From DASTEQ01 sp040905185 (lineage in GTDB: Bacteria > Chloroflexota > Limnocylindria > QHBO01), in the NCBI GenBank assembly GCA_040905185.1, contig JBBDRZ010000007.1, positions 248,001-312,000 on the forward strand: a stretch of 64,000 nucleotides of DNA. Direction: 5' to 3'. The notes under the pieces were generated by a model that did no database searches, was not told the DNA's origin, and worked only from the letters and a program-made list of their open reading frames with translations. This document shows positions 8,640 to 16,275 of the stretch, in pieces (the first letter of the stretch is position 1; the number at the start of each line of letters is the position of its first letter). A program made the position numbers and the translations under genes.

Positions 8640-9062
8640 CTAGTGGACGGCGGTGGTGTCGAGGCGCCGGATCCGCTTGGCGAGCGTCTCGAGGACCCGC
8701 ATCTTCAGACCCGGGAACTCGTCCATCAGGCTGTGGAAGTCGCGGTGGACGAGCACGAGCAGCCGACAATCCGTCACGCATACCGCGGTTGCGGTTCGCG
8801 GACCCTCGGCGACCAACGCGATCTCCCCGAAGAACTCGCCCGGACCGCGGTTGGCGAGCACTGCCCCGTCGCGTTCGACCCGCACCTGACCGCTGACGAT
8901 GATGAAGAGCTCCTGGGCCGTGTCCCCCTGGCTGAACAGGACGCGACCGGCAGGCACGTCGACCTCCTCGACCAGCATCCCCAGCCGCTCGACCGACCGC
9001 TCGTCGCACAGGGCGAAGAGCGGGACCGTCTTCAGCAGCTTCAGCTTCTCGTCGGTGGCCAT
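8640..9062 (-). CDS. stand-alone cyclic nucleotide-binding (CNB) domain protein
   Basis: A 140-aa Crp-like CNB domain without a DNA-binding helix-turn-helix. Visible landmarks are the PLFALCDER helix, VPAGRVLFSQGDTAQELFII, the phosphate-binding-cassette region GPGEFFGEIALVAEGPRTAT (GE followed by the RTA segment) and a short C-terminal helix. The classic PBC Arg-Thr/Ser-Ala is present as RTAT, so cAMP or cGMP binding is plausible. The start at 9062 is chosen because a TATGCT -10-like hexamer lies 7 nt before it; an upstream ATG at 9086 is possible. It is the only obvious candidate cyclic-nucleotide receptor in a window with five cyclase-domain proteins. Confidence 0.8.
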   Translation of the reverse strand: MATDEKLKLLKTVPLFALCDERSVERLGMLVEEVDVPAGRVLFSQGDTAQELFIIVSGQVRVERDGAVLANRGPGEFFGEIALVAEGPRTATAVCVTDCRLLVLVHRDFHSLMDEFPGLKMRVLETLAKRIRRLDTTAVH

Positions 9063-9069
9063 CGCGCGC

Positions 9070-9075
9070 AGCATA
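9070..9075 (-). promoter_or_regulatory. -10-like TATGCT before the CNB gene
   Basis: On the minus strand TATGCT ends 7 nt before the ATG at 9062, consistent with a leaderless transcript. No clear -35 element is seen. Confidence 0.35.
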
Positions 9076-9130
9076 CCAATCCGCATTCGTCGGTTCGAAC
9101 CCTAAGCTCACCCTGGCGGTAGGTTCGGCA

Positions 9131-10636
9131 ATGGTCCACATTCCCTCGATGGCTCGTTTCGCTCTCGCCGGATTGGTAGGTCTGCTCGTCCTTTCGGCCT
9201 GTCAGGCCGCCTCCGGCTCCCCGTCGCCCAGCCCCGCCGCCTCGTACGTCGGGTCGGCGTCCATCGGTCCCGGCGAGCCCGCCGCCGACCTGACGATCAG
9301 CGAAGCGCTCCGAGCCGCCGTCGAGCCGGCGGGCATCCGGCAGCACCTCGACGAGCTATTGGCGATCGCCGAAGCAAACGACGGGATTCGCGCCGCCGGC
9401 ACCGCGGGCTACACCGCATCCGTGTCGTACGTCGCGGACGAGCTGCGCGTTGCCGGCTACGCGGTGACCGTGGATGAGTTCACCTTCCCGTTCTTCATCG
9501 AGACGGCTCCCGCGGAGCTCGCCGTCAACGGTCAGACGTTCGTTGGCGCCGACCACCTCCACGCGCTGATCTTCTCGGCCTCGGGCGATATCACGGCCCC
9601 GGTCGTGGCGGTGGCCGTCAGCGATGATGGCCAGCCCATCGGCTCCGGAGGATGTGACTCCGACGACTGGGTCGACTTCCCCGCTGGCGCCGTAGCCGTG
9701 GTCGGCGCAGGGCCGTGCGGCCGGCGGCAGATGGTGGACCACGCTCAGACCGCGGACGCCGCGGCGCTGATCGTGAGCTCACCGGCCTATGAACCGGGCA
9801 GCCTGCGGCGCCCAACCCTGCTGAGGCCGGACGGGATCGACATTCCGGCGCTGTACGCCTCCGGTCATGCGGGAGCCGCCCTGCGGCAGGCCGCGGCCCT
9901 GGGTACATCGGTCCACCTGTCGGTTCATACCCTGATCGAGGACCGCATCACCGCCAACGTCATCGCCGAACGCGCCGGCGTCGGTGCCGGCACCGTCGCC
10001 GACGAGGTCGTCATGGTGGGTGGCCACCTAGACTCGGTGCTCGACGGCCCGGGTATCAACGACAACGGCTCGGGCACCATGACCATCCTCGAGATGGCCC
10101 AGCAATTGGCCGAGCTGGAGCCGACCCCCCGTACCGTGCGGTTCGCGTTCTGGAGCGCCGAGGAGCTGGGCCTGTACGGGTCGCGCGACTGGGTGGGTCG
10201 CCAGTCGGACGACCAACTGCACGCGATCATTGCGTACCTGAACTTCGACATGCTCGCCTCGTCGAACTACGGCCGGTTCGTGTACTCGCCAGAAGGCATC
10301 GCCGATTCCGAGGAGGTCACTGCAGCCTTCGAAGCCTACTTCGACACCGTTGGCCTGGCGTACGAGACCCTGGCCCTGGGCGGCGGCTCGGACCACGCCC
10401 CGTTCGACGACGCACTGGTCCCCAATGGCGGGCTCTTCAGCGGGGCCACCGAGCTGAAAACGGATGCGCAGACGGAGCTCTTTGGGGGGGAGGCAGGTGA
10501 ACCGATGTCGCCGTGCTACCACCTCGCGTGCGACACGATGGATGAGATCAACGACACCGCGCTGGACGAGATGTCCGACGCGGCCGCACACGTCCTGATG
10601 TTGCTGTTGATCGGTTACCCGCCGGGCTCCGACTAA
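9131..10636 (+). CDS. M28-family metallopeptidase lipoprotein
   Basis: A 501-aa predicted lipoprotein: the signal ends in LLVLSAC with Cys at about residue 24, followed by a Ser/Pro linker. The C-terminal half carries the M28 zinc aminopeptidase ligands: GGHLDS (His), GINDNGSGT (bridging Asp), SAEELGLYGS (catalytic Glu pair), LNFDML (Asp) and GGSDHAPF (His). A PA-type insert lies between the N-terminal part and the catalytic part (about residues 140-260). It probably hydrolyses peptides outside the cytoplasmic membrane. A second in-frame ATG at 9149 would also give a signal peptide. The stop interlocks with that of the convergent acyl-ligase gene. Confidence 0.9.
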   Translation: MVHIPSMARFALAGLVGLLVLSACQAASGSPSPSPAASYVGSASIGPGEPAADLTISEALRAAVEPAGIRQHLDELLAIAEANDGIRAAGTAGYTASVSYVADELRVAGYAVTVDEFTFPFFIETAPAELAVNGQTFVGADHLHALIFSASGDITAPVVAVAVSDDGQPIGSGGCDSDDWVDFPAGAVAVVGAGPCGRRQMVDHAQTADAAALIVSSPAYEPGSLRRPTLLRPDGIDIPALYASGHAGAALRQAAALGTSVHLSVHTLIEDRITANVIAERAGVGAGTVADEVVMVGGHLDSVLDGPGINDNGSGTMTILEMAQQLAELEPTPRTVRFAFWSAEELGLYGSRDWVGRQSDDQLHAIIAYLNFDMLASSNYGRFVYSPEGIADSEEVTAAFEAYFDTVGLAYETLALGGGSDHAPFDDALVPNGGLFSGATELKTDAQTELFGGEAGEPMSPCYHLACDTMDEINDTALDEMSDAAAHVLMLLLIGYPPGSD

Positions 10637-13197
10637 AGCGCGGCTAGCGCCTCCTCGAGTCGGGTCGTCGCTTCGGAAGGAGTCGTGTCGGAGCTGAACC
10701 AGATCGGGTCGCCGAACACGATCTCCACTTCGCCGCGAAGCGAGGTCCCGTTGTGGTTGCTGTTCCGCGTACCCGGCCAGAAGGCATCGAGCCAGGACAT
10801 CCGGTTGATCCGCAGCTTGGTGGGCACCACGGCGGTCGCGCTCTCCACGGCCACCAGACCGGTGCCGGCCAGGAACGGCTGTGTCGGCCCACCGAGGGTG
10901 AGCTTGCCCTCGGGGTAGATGAGGATGCTGAAGCGCCGATCCAGCCGGGCCCCGAGCAGCTCCAGGCTTCGCCGCACGCCGCCTTCACGGGCGATGGGAA
11001 ACGCATTGGCCAGCATCCCCCCGGCCAGGGCCATGGCCGGGTTGCTCCATACCCGCTCGGCCGACGCGGCGACCGAGAGACGCCAGCGCCATGCGAACGG
11101 CAGCGACGACATGACGATCTGGTTGTCGGTGTGAAGGCAGTGGTTGGAGGCGAAGATGACCGGGCCCTCCAGCCCCACCAGGTTCTCCTGGCCGCGGATG
11201 CCGATCCGATAGAACAGGTTGAGGAGGGGCGCCGTGATCAGCTCCTGGACGGCCATCCCCAGCGCCCGGGGCAGCGGATTGAGCGGCCAACCCAGGATGC
11301 CCGTGTCGTGGGGCAGCTCGCGGGAGGCGTCCACGAGAGCGGCGATTTGACCCACGGTCGCCTCCGGATCCAGGGCCGAGTCGTCCACGAAGACCCCGAG
11401 CTCCTCCTCGATGACCCCCAGCAGCTCCACCCGCTGGAGAGAGTCCATGTTCAGGTCCGAGGACAGCCGGGCGCTCGGCAGCACGGCTTCAGGCGGAACT
11501 TCGGCAATGGAGGCCACCATCGGGATCAGGGTCCCGAGCGTCCCCGACGCCAGCGCCGGAGCGCCGGCCGGCGGCTGATCGGCTCCGCCACCGGAATCGA
11601 CGACCGCCGCGTCCCCCACGCCTGCCGCCGCAGCGGCATCGGCCTCCAATCGGGCGATGACCTCCCGCTTCTTCACTTTCAGGGTGTGCGTCCGCGGGAA
11701 GTCGTCATCGGCCCACACCGAGTGCGAGCGGATCTGCTGATGCGCGCCCAGCTTGGCATTGGCATCCCGGACGACCGCCTCGGCCAGCTCCGGCTCCTCG
11801 CGATCCTCAATCAGGAATACGGCGTGGATCTTCAGGTTGGGACCGATCGGGAAGCCGACCACGGTGGCGTCCTGGATCCGTTCGTCCTTGGCCAGGACCG
11901 CCTCGATGTCCTCCGGGTATACCTTCGTCCCGTCCGGCATGGCAAGCATGTCCTTCTTCCGGCCGCGCAGGGTCAGGAACCCCTCCGGGCTGATCTCGCC
12001 GATGTCCCCGGTGTGGTACCAGTCCTGCGCGTCGATCGCCTCGGCGGTCTTCTCCGGGTCCTCCCAGTACCCGGCAAAGACGTTCGGCCCGCGGACCAGC
12101 ACCTCGCCGTCGCCGGCGATCCGCATCTCCACCCCGGGGATGACCTCGCCCACGCTTCCAATCCGGTTACGGTCCTTCCGGGTGAAGCTGACCAGCGGCC
12201 CCAGCTCGGTGGCGCCGTAGCCCTGGAGGACGTCGAGGCCCATGTCGGCCCATCGACGCCCCAGGTCGGGGTCCATGGCCGCCCCACCCACCCCGATGGT
12301 GTGGAGCCGCCCGCCGAAGCTGCTCAGCACCGGTCGGAAGAGCAGCCGCTTGACGAAGCGCGGCACACGCGCCGCCCAGCGGTGGAGCTTCTCGAAGGTC
12401 GCGCGCTTCCCGCCCTGGTCCACCTTGCGCTCGATCGCGTTGTCCAGCAGCTTCAGGCCCTGCGGGACGATGAGCAGGATGCTCACCTTGAAGTCGCGGA
12501 ACGTCCGGAGCAGGACCGACGGCTGGCGGCTGACCGGATACACGATGCTGGCCCCGGCGTGCATCGGTGCCAGGAAACCGGGCGACTGCTCGAACATGTG
12601 CGACAGCGGCAGGACCGAGAGCAGCCGCTCCTTGGGCCCGAGCGGGAAGACCTTGAGCAGGGCCTGTGCATTGCTGGCGATGTTGCGGTGGGTGAGCATG
12701 GCGCCCTTCGGCTCACCGGTGGTGCCCGACGTGAAGACCACCTCGACCAGGTCGTCAGGACCGATGTCGGCGGCCGGCAACGGCTCGGCCCGCCGGGCCA
12801 GGTCCGGGACCCGCTCGATGAGGAGCACGGGCAGCCCCAGGCCGGCCGCCTGGGCCGCGGTCTGGGCCGATGCCAGGACCAGGCTCGCACGCGTCTTGGC
12901 GGCCACCTTGGCGGCGAAGTCGGGCGCGCTCCGCACGTCGAGCGGGACGAGAACGATTCCCGCATGTACGGCGCCCAGGAAGCTGATGCCCCACTCGGGG
13001 CGATTCACGGCCCAGATGATGGCCCGATCGCCCTGTTGAAGGCCTTGGTCGCGCAGGACGCGGCCCACGCGCGGCACAAGCCGGCCCAGGTCTCGGTAGC
13101 GCGTGACGCGGGTCCGGAAGCCGGGTCGGATGAGGAGGAACGGCCTGCGGTCGAAGCGCTTGACCGAATCCTGGACGAGTTCGAGAACCGTCTCCAT
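10633..13197 (-). CDS. acyl-activating enzyme-ACP-acyltransferase fusion
   Basis: An 854-aa three-part protein. Residues 1 to about 520 are an AMP-forming acyl-CoA/acyl-ACP ligase with FTSGTTGEPKG, GYGATELGP and YHTGDIGE. A carrier domain follows, with the phosphopantetheine site LNMDSLQRVELL (Ser at about 586). The C-terminus is a PlsC-type acyltransferase with NHCLHTDN (HX4D, His at about 686) and YPEGKLTLG. The layout suggests that a fatty acid is activated, loaded on the built-in carrier and passed to a lysophospholipid or similar acceptor at the membrane, as in Aas but with the domains in the opposite order. I chose the ATG at 13197 because GGAG lies 5 nt before it; a GTG two codons earlier is possible. 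Confidence 0.9.
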   Translation of the reverse strand: METVLELVQDSVKRFDRRPFLLIRPGFRTRVTRYRDLGRLVPRVGRVLRDQGLQQGDRAIIWAVNRPEWGISFLGAVHAGIVLVPLDVRSAPDFAAKVAAKTRASLVLASAQTAAQAAGLGLPVLLIERVPDLARRAEPLPAADIGPDDLVEVVFTSGTTGEPKGAMLTHRNIASNAQALLKVFPLGPKERLLSVLPLSHMFEQSPGFLAPMHAGASIVYPVSRQPSVLLRTFRDFKVSILLIVPQGLKLLDNAIERKVDQGGKRATFEKLHRWAARVPRFVKRLLFRPVLSSFGGRLHTIGVGGAAMDPDLGRRWADMGLDVLQGYGATELGPLVSFTRKDRNRIGSVGEVIPGVEMRIAGDGEVLVRGPNVFAGYWEDPEKTAEAIDAQDWYHTGDIGEISPEGFLTLRGRKKDMLAMPDGTKVYPEDIEAVLAKDERIQDATVVGFPIGPNLKIHAVFLIEDREEPELAEAVVRDANAKLGAHQQIRSHSVWADDDFPRTHTLKVKKREVIARLEADAAAAAGVGDAAVVDSGGGADQPPAGAPALASGTLGTLIPMVASIAEVPPEAVLPSARLSSDLNMDSLQRVELLGVIEEELGVFVDDSALDPEATVGQIAALVDASRELPHDTGILGWPLNPLPRALGMAVQELITAPLLNLFYRIGIRGQENLVGLEGPVIFASNHCLHTDNQIVMSSLPFAWRWRLSVAASAERVWSNPAMALAGGMLANAFPIAREGGVRRSLELLGARLDRRFSILIYPEGKLTLGGPTQPFLAGTGLVAVESATAVVPTKLRINRMSWLDAFWPGTRNSNHNGTSLRGEVEIVFGDPIWFSSDTTPSEATTRLEEALAAL

Positions 13198-13209
13198 CGT
13201 CACTCCGGG

Positions 13210-13902
13210 TCAGCCCGATCCGCCGGTGGCGGCCTGGCGGGCGAGTCCCGCCAGCGCGGCCGAGGCGCCCTCACGCATCGGCCGGTAATGGCTGAACGCG
13301 ATGATATCCACGTCCAGGTGGGTCAGGCGCTGCACCGATGCGCGAGCCTGGGCGTGGTCGTGGCTGAAGATCGGGCTGGCGAAGGCCAGCTTTCCGAAGC
13401 GGACCTGGAGCACGTCGCCGGTGAACAGGATCCGCGGTCCCCGCGCATAGAGGCAGACGCTGCCCGGCGTGTGGCCGGGGGTGTGGATCACTTCCAGGCC
13501 CCCCAGGAGGGGGAGCACGTCGCCGTCACCCAGGGCAGTGGCGGCGCCCGGATGAGGCGTCACGTACTGGAGGAGATGGCCCAGCCGGGTCCCCCCCTGC
13601 GGGGCGGCCAATGCCTCCCGCAGGGTGAGGCTCACGCCCTCCAGGTCGGCGGGATGGACGAAGACCTCGATCCGGTCCTCGTCCAGCAGCTCACCGACGC
13701 CGCCCACGTGGTCGGGATGGCCGTGGGTGCACACGATCCGATCCAGCTCATCGATGGAGCGGTCGATCTGGCGCAGGTAACGCAGGAGGAGAGGTCGCGA
13801 CCCGGCCAGCCCGGCGTCAATCAGGGTGAGCCGCTCCTCGTCGATCAGGAACGCATTCGCGCCCAGCAGCTGGACGGAGTGAATGTTGGGGACAATTTCC
13901 AT
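13210..13902 (-). CDS. MBL-fold metallohydrolase
   Basis: A 230-aa metallo-beta-lactamase fold hydrolase of the glyoxalase II-like group. It has the metal motif THGHPDHVGG, a distal His in HTPGHTPGSV, an Asp in LFTGDVL, and a final His in FSHYRP. The open frame extends to 14175, but the homologous part begins at MEIVPNIHSV, so the ATG at 13902 is chosen. The substrate is not predictable; glyoxalase II-like thioesters and lactones are typical. It lies 12 nt upstream of the acyl-ligase fusion on the same strand, so the two are probably co-transcribed and may act on related thioesters. Confidence 0.85.
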   Translation of the reverse strand: MEIVPNIHSVQLLGANAFLIDEERLTLIDAGLAGSRPLLLRYLRQIDRSIDELDRIVCTHGHPDHVGGVGELLDEDRIEVFVHPADLEGVSLTLREALAAPQGGTRLGHLLQYVTPHPGAATALGDGDVLPLLGGLEVIHTPGHTPGSVCLYARGPRILFTGDVLQVRFGKLAFASPIFSHDHAQARASVQRLTHLDVDIIAFSHYRPMREGASAALAGLARQAATGGSG

Positions 13903-13957
13903 GCGTCCGCCGATTGTAATGACGGTGCGTATCGGCACCGCCAATTCGGTCCTGCGG

Positions 13958-13986
13958 TTGACCCGCCTACCGGTCGGGGCTAGCGT
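13958..13986 (+). promoter_or_regulatory. promoter of the secreted metallopeptidase gene
   Basis: TTGACC at 13958-13963, a 17-nt spacer and TAGCGT at 13981-13986 form a good housekeeping-type -35/-10 pair. The predicted transcription start, near 13993, leaves a short leader with a GGAGGAG box before the ATG at 14018. Confidence 0.6.
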
Positions 13987-14017
13987 GGGCGCCCAGTTCA
14001 GTCCCTGGAGGAGACCA

Positions 14018-15049
14018 ATGACCCGTCGCCGTGCCTGGCGCCCCATGCTGCTGCTCCAGGTCGTGGCCCTGCTCGCGATTGCCCCGTCCGCGGCGCTGGC
14101 CGGAGAGCCGGTCGGTGGCGGACCAACGGCGAGCGCCTTGGTATTCGCCCCGAACCCGGTCGCCTCGAGCGGCAATCAGTCGCTCACCGACAACAAGGAT
14201 GCCGACTACCCGGCCCTGACCGCGGAGCTCGTCCCGGTCACGCTCACTGACCTCGACGGCAGCGGCTACTTACGGGGGTTGTGGGCGAACGTCGTCAGCG
14301 AGACCGGGGTCCCCGCCTTCGAGACCGACGGCAGCTACGAATACACCCGCCACGATGATCGGTTCGAGCAGGTGATGGCCTACTACTGGGTCACCCAGTC
14401 GCAGCTCTATCTCCAGGAGCTAGGCTTCGGGACCGGGCCATACCGGGCTATCAACATGGAGCCCCAGGCGGTCCGCATCAACCAGTGGGGGGTCGACAAC
14501 TCGTTCGCGACCACTCATCCCAGGGACGAGATGCGGTTCGGTAAGGGCGGCGTTGACGATGCGGAAGACGCGGAGGTGATCCTCCACGAGTACGGGCACC
14601 AGATCCACTTCAGCCAGGGCTTCCCGTACGGCTTCTACGAGACCGATGCGATTGGCGAGGGATTCGGCGACTACTGGGCCGCGACGGTCTCCACTCTGCT
14701 CGCCCCGGGCCGGACGCCCGCTGGTTGCATCGCCGATTGGGACGCGGTCAGCTACACCTCAACCGTTCCGCACTGCCTGCGGGAGGTCACCCTGAACCTG
14801 CATTACCCGGAGGATCTCAATGGCCGGATCCACCACGACGGGCAGATCTGGTCGCGGGCTCTGTGGGACATCCGCGGAGCGCTGGGAAACGTCAAGGCTG
14901 ACCGGATCATCCTCAATGGCCAGTTCGCGTTCACCGGTACGACCATGGCGGAACTGGCGTTAGCGACGGTGGACATGGCGATGGATCTGTACGGCGTCCG
15001 GGAGCGCAACGCGGTGCGGGCCGCTTTCAGGGCCCGCGGGATCCTCTAG
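14018..15049 (+). CDS. secreted zinc metallopeptidase (gluzincin type)
   Basis: A 343-aa exported protein with an Arg-rich n-region, a hydrophobic core and an Ala-x-Ala type cleavage region near residue 28. The HExxH zinc motif is HEYGHQIHF (His190, Glu191, His194 from this start). About 20 residues on, GEGFGDYWAA supplies a Glu third ligand, in the style of the fungalysin/thermolysin-like group. The start is set by a strong GGAGGAG box 6 nt before the ATG and by a promoter just upstream; the open frame extends to 13883, but those residues run over the promoter. It probably degrades extracellular protein. The stop interlocks with that of rsgA. Confidence 0.85.
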   Translation: MTRRRAWRPMLLLQVVALLAIAPSAALAGEPVGGGPTASALVFAPNPVASSGNQSLTDNKDADYPALTAELVPVTLTDLDGSGYLRGLWANVVSETGVPAFETDGSYEYTRHDDRFEQVMAYYWVTQSQLYLQELGFGTGPYRAINMEPQAVRINQWGVDNSFATTHPRDEMRFGKGGVDDAEDAEVILHEYGHQIHFSQGFPYGFYETDAIGEGFGDYWAATVSTLLAPGRTPAGCIADWDAVSYTSTVPHCLREVTLNLHYPEDLNGRIHHDGQIWSRALWDIRGALGNVKADRIILNGQFAFTGTTMAELALATVDMAMDLYGVRERNAVRAAFRARGIL

Positions 15050-15960
15050 GCGCTTGCCACCAGGCGCCGATAGGAGTCCAGGCGGGCAGGGCTGATCGCT
15101 CCGCTCGCCGCAGCGGCGGTGATCGCGCACCCCGGCTCCGGACCGTGGGAGCAGTCCGCGAACCGGCAGTTCCCGAGGTGGGGGCGGAGCTCCGGGTAGC
15201 ACCACGCCAGCTCGTCGGGTGGGATCTGCCAAAGGCCCATCTGGCGCAACCCCGGGGAGTCGGCGACGTGCCCGCCCATCGGTCCATCCACGGGCAGCAG
15301 CTCGGCCAGGGTCGTGGTGTGGCGTCCCTTGTGGAGCGCCTCGCTGATCGGCCCGGTGGCCAGGTTGAGGCCCGGGTGGACGGCGTTGAGGAGCGTGCTC
15401 TTGCCCACGCCCGAAGGACCGGCCACCAGGCTGATCCGGCCCGCCAACCGTTCGCGGAGCTCGGCCACACCCTGCCCGATCCGCGCGCTGGCGTACAGCA
15501 CCGAGTAGCCGATGCGCTCGTACGCCCCGAACACCGCCTCCGCCGCCTGCGGTCCGCAGAGGTCGAGCTTGTTGGCCACGATGAGCGTGTCCACCTGGTT
15601 GTGCTCGGCGATCACCAGGAAGCGGTCGAGCATGCGAACATGGGGGACCGGATCGGCGCACGCAAAGACGACGACCAGCTGGTCCAGGTTGGCGACCATC
15701 AGGTCTTCCTTCCAGGTGCCCCGGCCACCCGGCTGGCGACGCGAGAACCGGCTCCGCCGGGGGGCGACCTCCTCAATCAGGCCCTCGGCCTCGCCGAGCG
15801 GCGTCAACGTCACCTGGTCGCCGATGACGACGAGGTCCTCGGACTGGCGCTCGCGCTTGAGGCGGCCGCGGAGCTGGCACTCGTACGTGCCCGATTCGGT
15901 TGTCACGCTGTAGAACCCGCTGCGCGCGCGCAGCACGGTCCCGCTGAGGGGAATGGACAA
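15046..15960 (-). CDS. rsgA: ribosome small subunit biogenesis GTPase RsgA
   Basis: RsgA is a circularly permuted GTPase that checks late 30S maturation and binds near the decoding centre. This 304-aa protein has an N-terminal OB-fold, then the G motifs in permuted order: ANKLD (G4), GPSGVGKST (G1), a GRHTTT switch and DSPGLR (G3). A C-terminal zinc knuckle follows, with Cys, Cys, His and Cys in NCRFADCSHGPEPGC. The TTG start is chosen because an AAGGAG box lies 8 nt before it and no ATG or GTG fits. The gene has its own promoter (16141-16169) and a 21-codon leader ORF in between. Confidence 0.93.
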   Translation of the reverse strand: MSIPLSGTVLRARSGFYSVTTESGTYECQLRGRLKRERQSEDLVVIGDQVTLTPLGEAEGLIEEVAPRRSRFSRRQPGGRGTWKEDLMVANLDQLVVVFACADPVPHVRMLDRFLVIAEHNQVDTLIVANKLDLCGPQAAEAVFGAYERIGYSVLYASARIGQGVAELRERLAGRISLVAGPSGVGKSTLLNAVHPGLNLATGPISEALHKGRHTTTLAELLPVDGPMGGHVADSPGLRQMGLWQIPPDELAWCYPELRPHLGNCRFADCSHGPEPGCAITAAAASGAISPARLDSYRRLVASA

Positions 15961-16034
15961 GGGTGCAACTCCTTCGAATGGGAAACGTCCACGAGGAGCG
16001 CGCCCGTGCGGGCGGGGAGCGGCCGGCGGCCGGA

Positions 16035-16100
16035 TCAGGCCGGGAATGTCGCTCCGGGCAGGCGCGAGCGCGATCGGTCGAGGACAACGGTGGTCGTCAT
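16035..16100 (-). CDS. putative leader peptide upstream of rsgA
   Basis: A 21-codon ORF starts at an ATG preceded by a strong AAAAGGAG box (8-nt spacer) and ends in TGA about 75 nt before the rsgA start. The peptide reads MTTTVVLDRSRSRLPGATFPA. It lies inside the transcript expected from the promoter at 16141-16169. The Shine-Dalgarno sequence is better than that of most genes here. A GGCC-rich self-complementary segment follows the stop (about 16017-16043). Translation of the peptide may control rsgA, but no attenuator logic is proven. It is too short for homology to help. Confidence 0.45.
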   Translation of the reverse strand: MTTTVVLDRSRSRLPGATFPA

Positions 16101-16140
16101 CGGTGCGTCTCCTTTTCGCCTGCGAGTGATCAGGCTCCCG

Positions 16141-16169
16141 ACGGTATCGGTCCGGGCGTCCAGTGTCAA
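16141..16169 (-). promoter_or_regulatory. promoter of the leader ORF and rsgA
   Basis: On the minus strand a perfect TTGACA (16164-16169) is followed by a 17-nt spacer and TACCGT (16141-16146), a TANNNT -10. The predicted start, around 16134, gives a leader of about 34 nt before the small ORF. It is back-to-back with the suf promoter. Confidence 0.65.
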
Positions 16170-16196
16170 CGCGGCCGGCCGGGGCCATCGGTCCGG

Positions 16197-16225
16197 TTGA
16201 CCGATCTCGGCGTAGGGAGGATGAT
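16197..16225 (+). promoter_or_regulatory. promoter of the suf-cys operon
   Basis: TTGACC at 16197-16202, a 17-nt spacer and GATGAT at 16220-16225. The predicted transcription start falls around 16232, directly in front of the palindrome at 16236-16252 and about 44 nt before the sufB ATG. Confidence 0.6.
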
Positions 16226-16235
16226 GCTCGCATCC

Positions 16236-16252
16236 CCGACTGAATGAGTCGG
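16236..16252 (+). promoter_or_regulatory. IscR/Rrf2-type operator palindrome
   Basis: A perfect inverted repeat of CCGACT, 5 nt and AGTCGG lies at the predicted transcription start of sufB. The half-sites fit the YYGACT...AGTCRR core of type 1 IscR-class sites. The operon encodes an Rrf2-family regulator with three Cys (19324-19836), the likely ligand of this site. A repressor bound here would block the promoter. Confidence 0.6.
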
Positions 16253-16275
16253 ATTAGGCACGCATCGGGAGTCAC

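Noticed and set aside
10753..13983. A 1076-codon plus-strand reading frame antisense to the acyl-ligase fusion
   Set aside because: Long antisense frames are common in GC-rich genes. The minus strand encodes a complete ligase-ACP-PlsC protein and an MBL hydrolase with catalytic motifs, while this frame has no recognisable domain.
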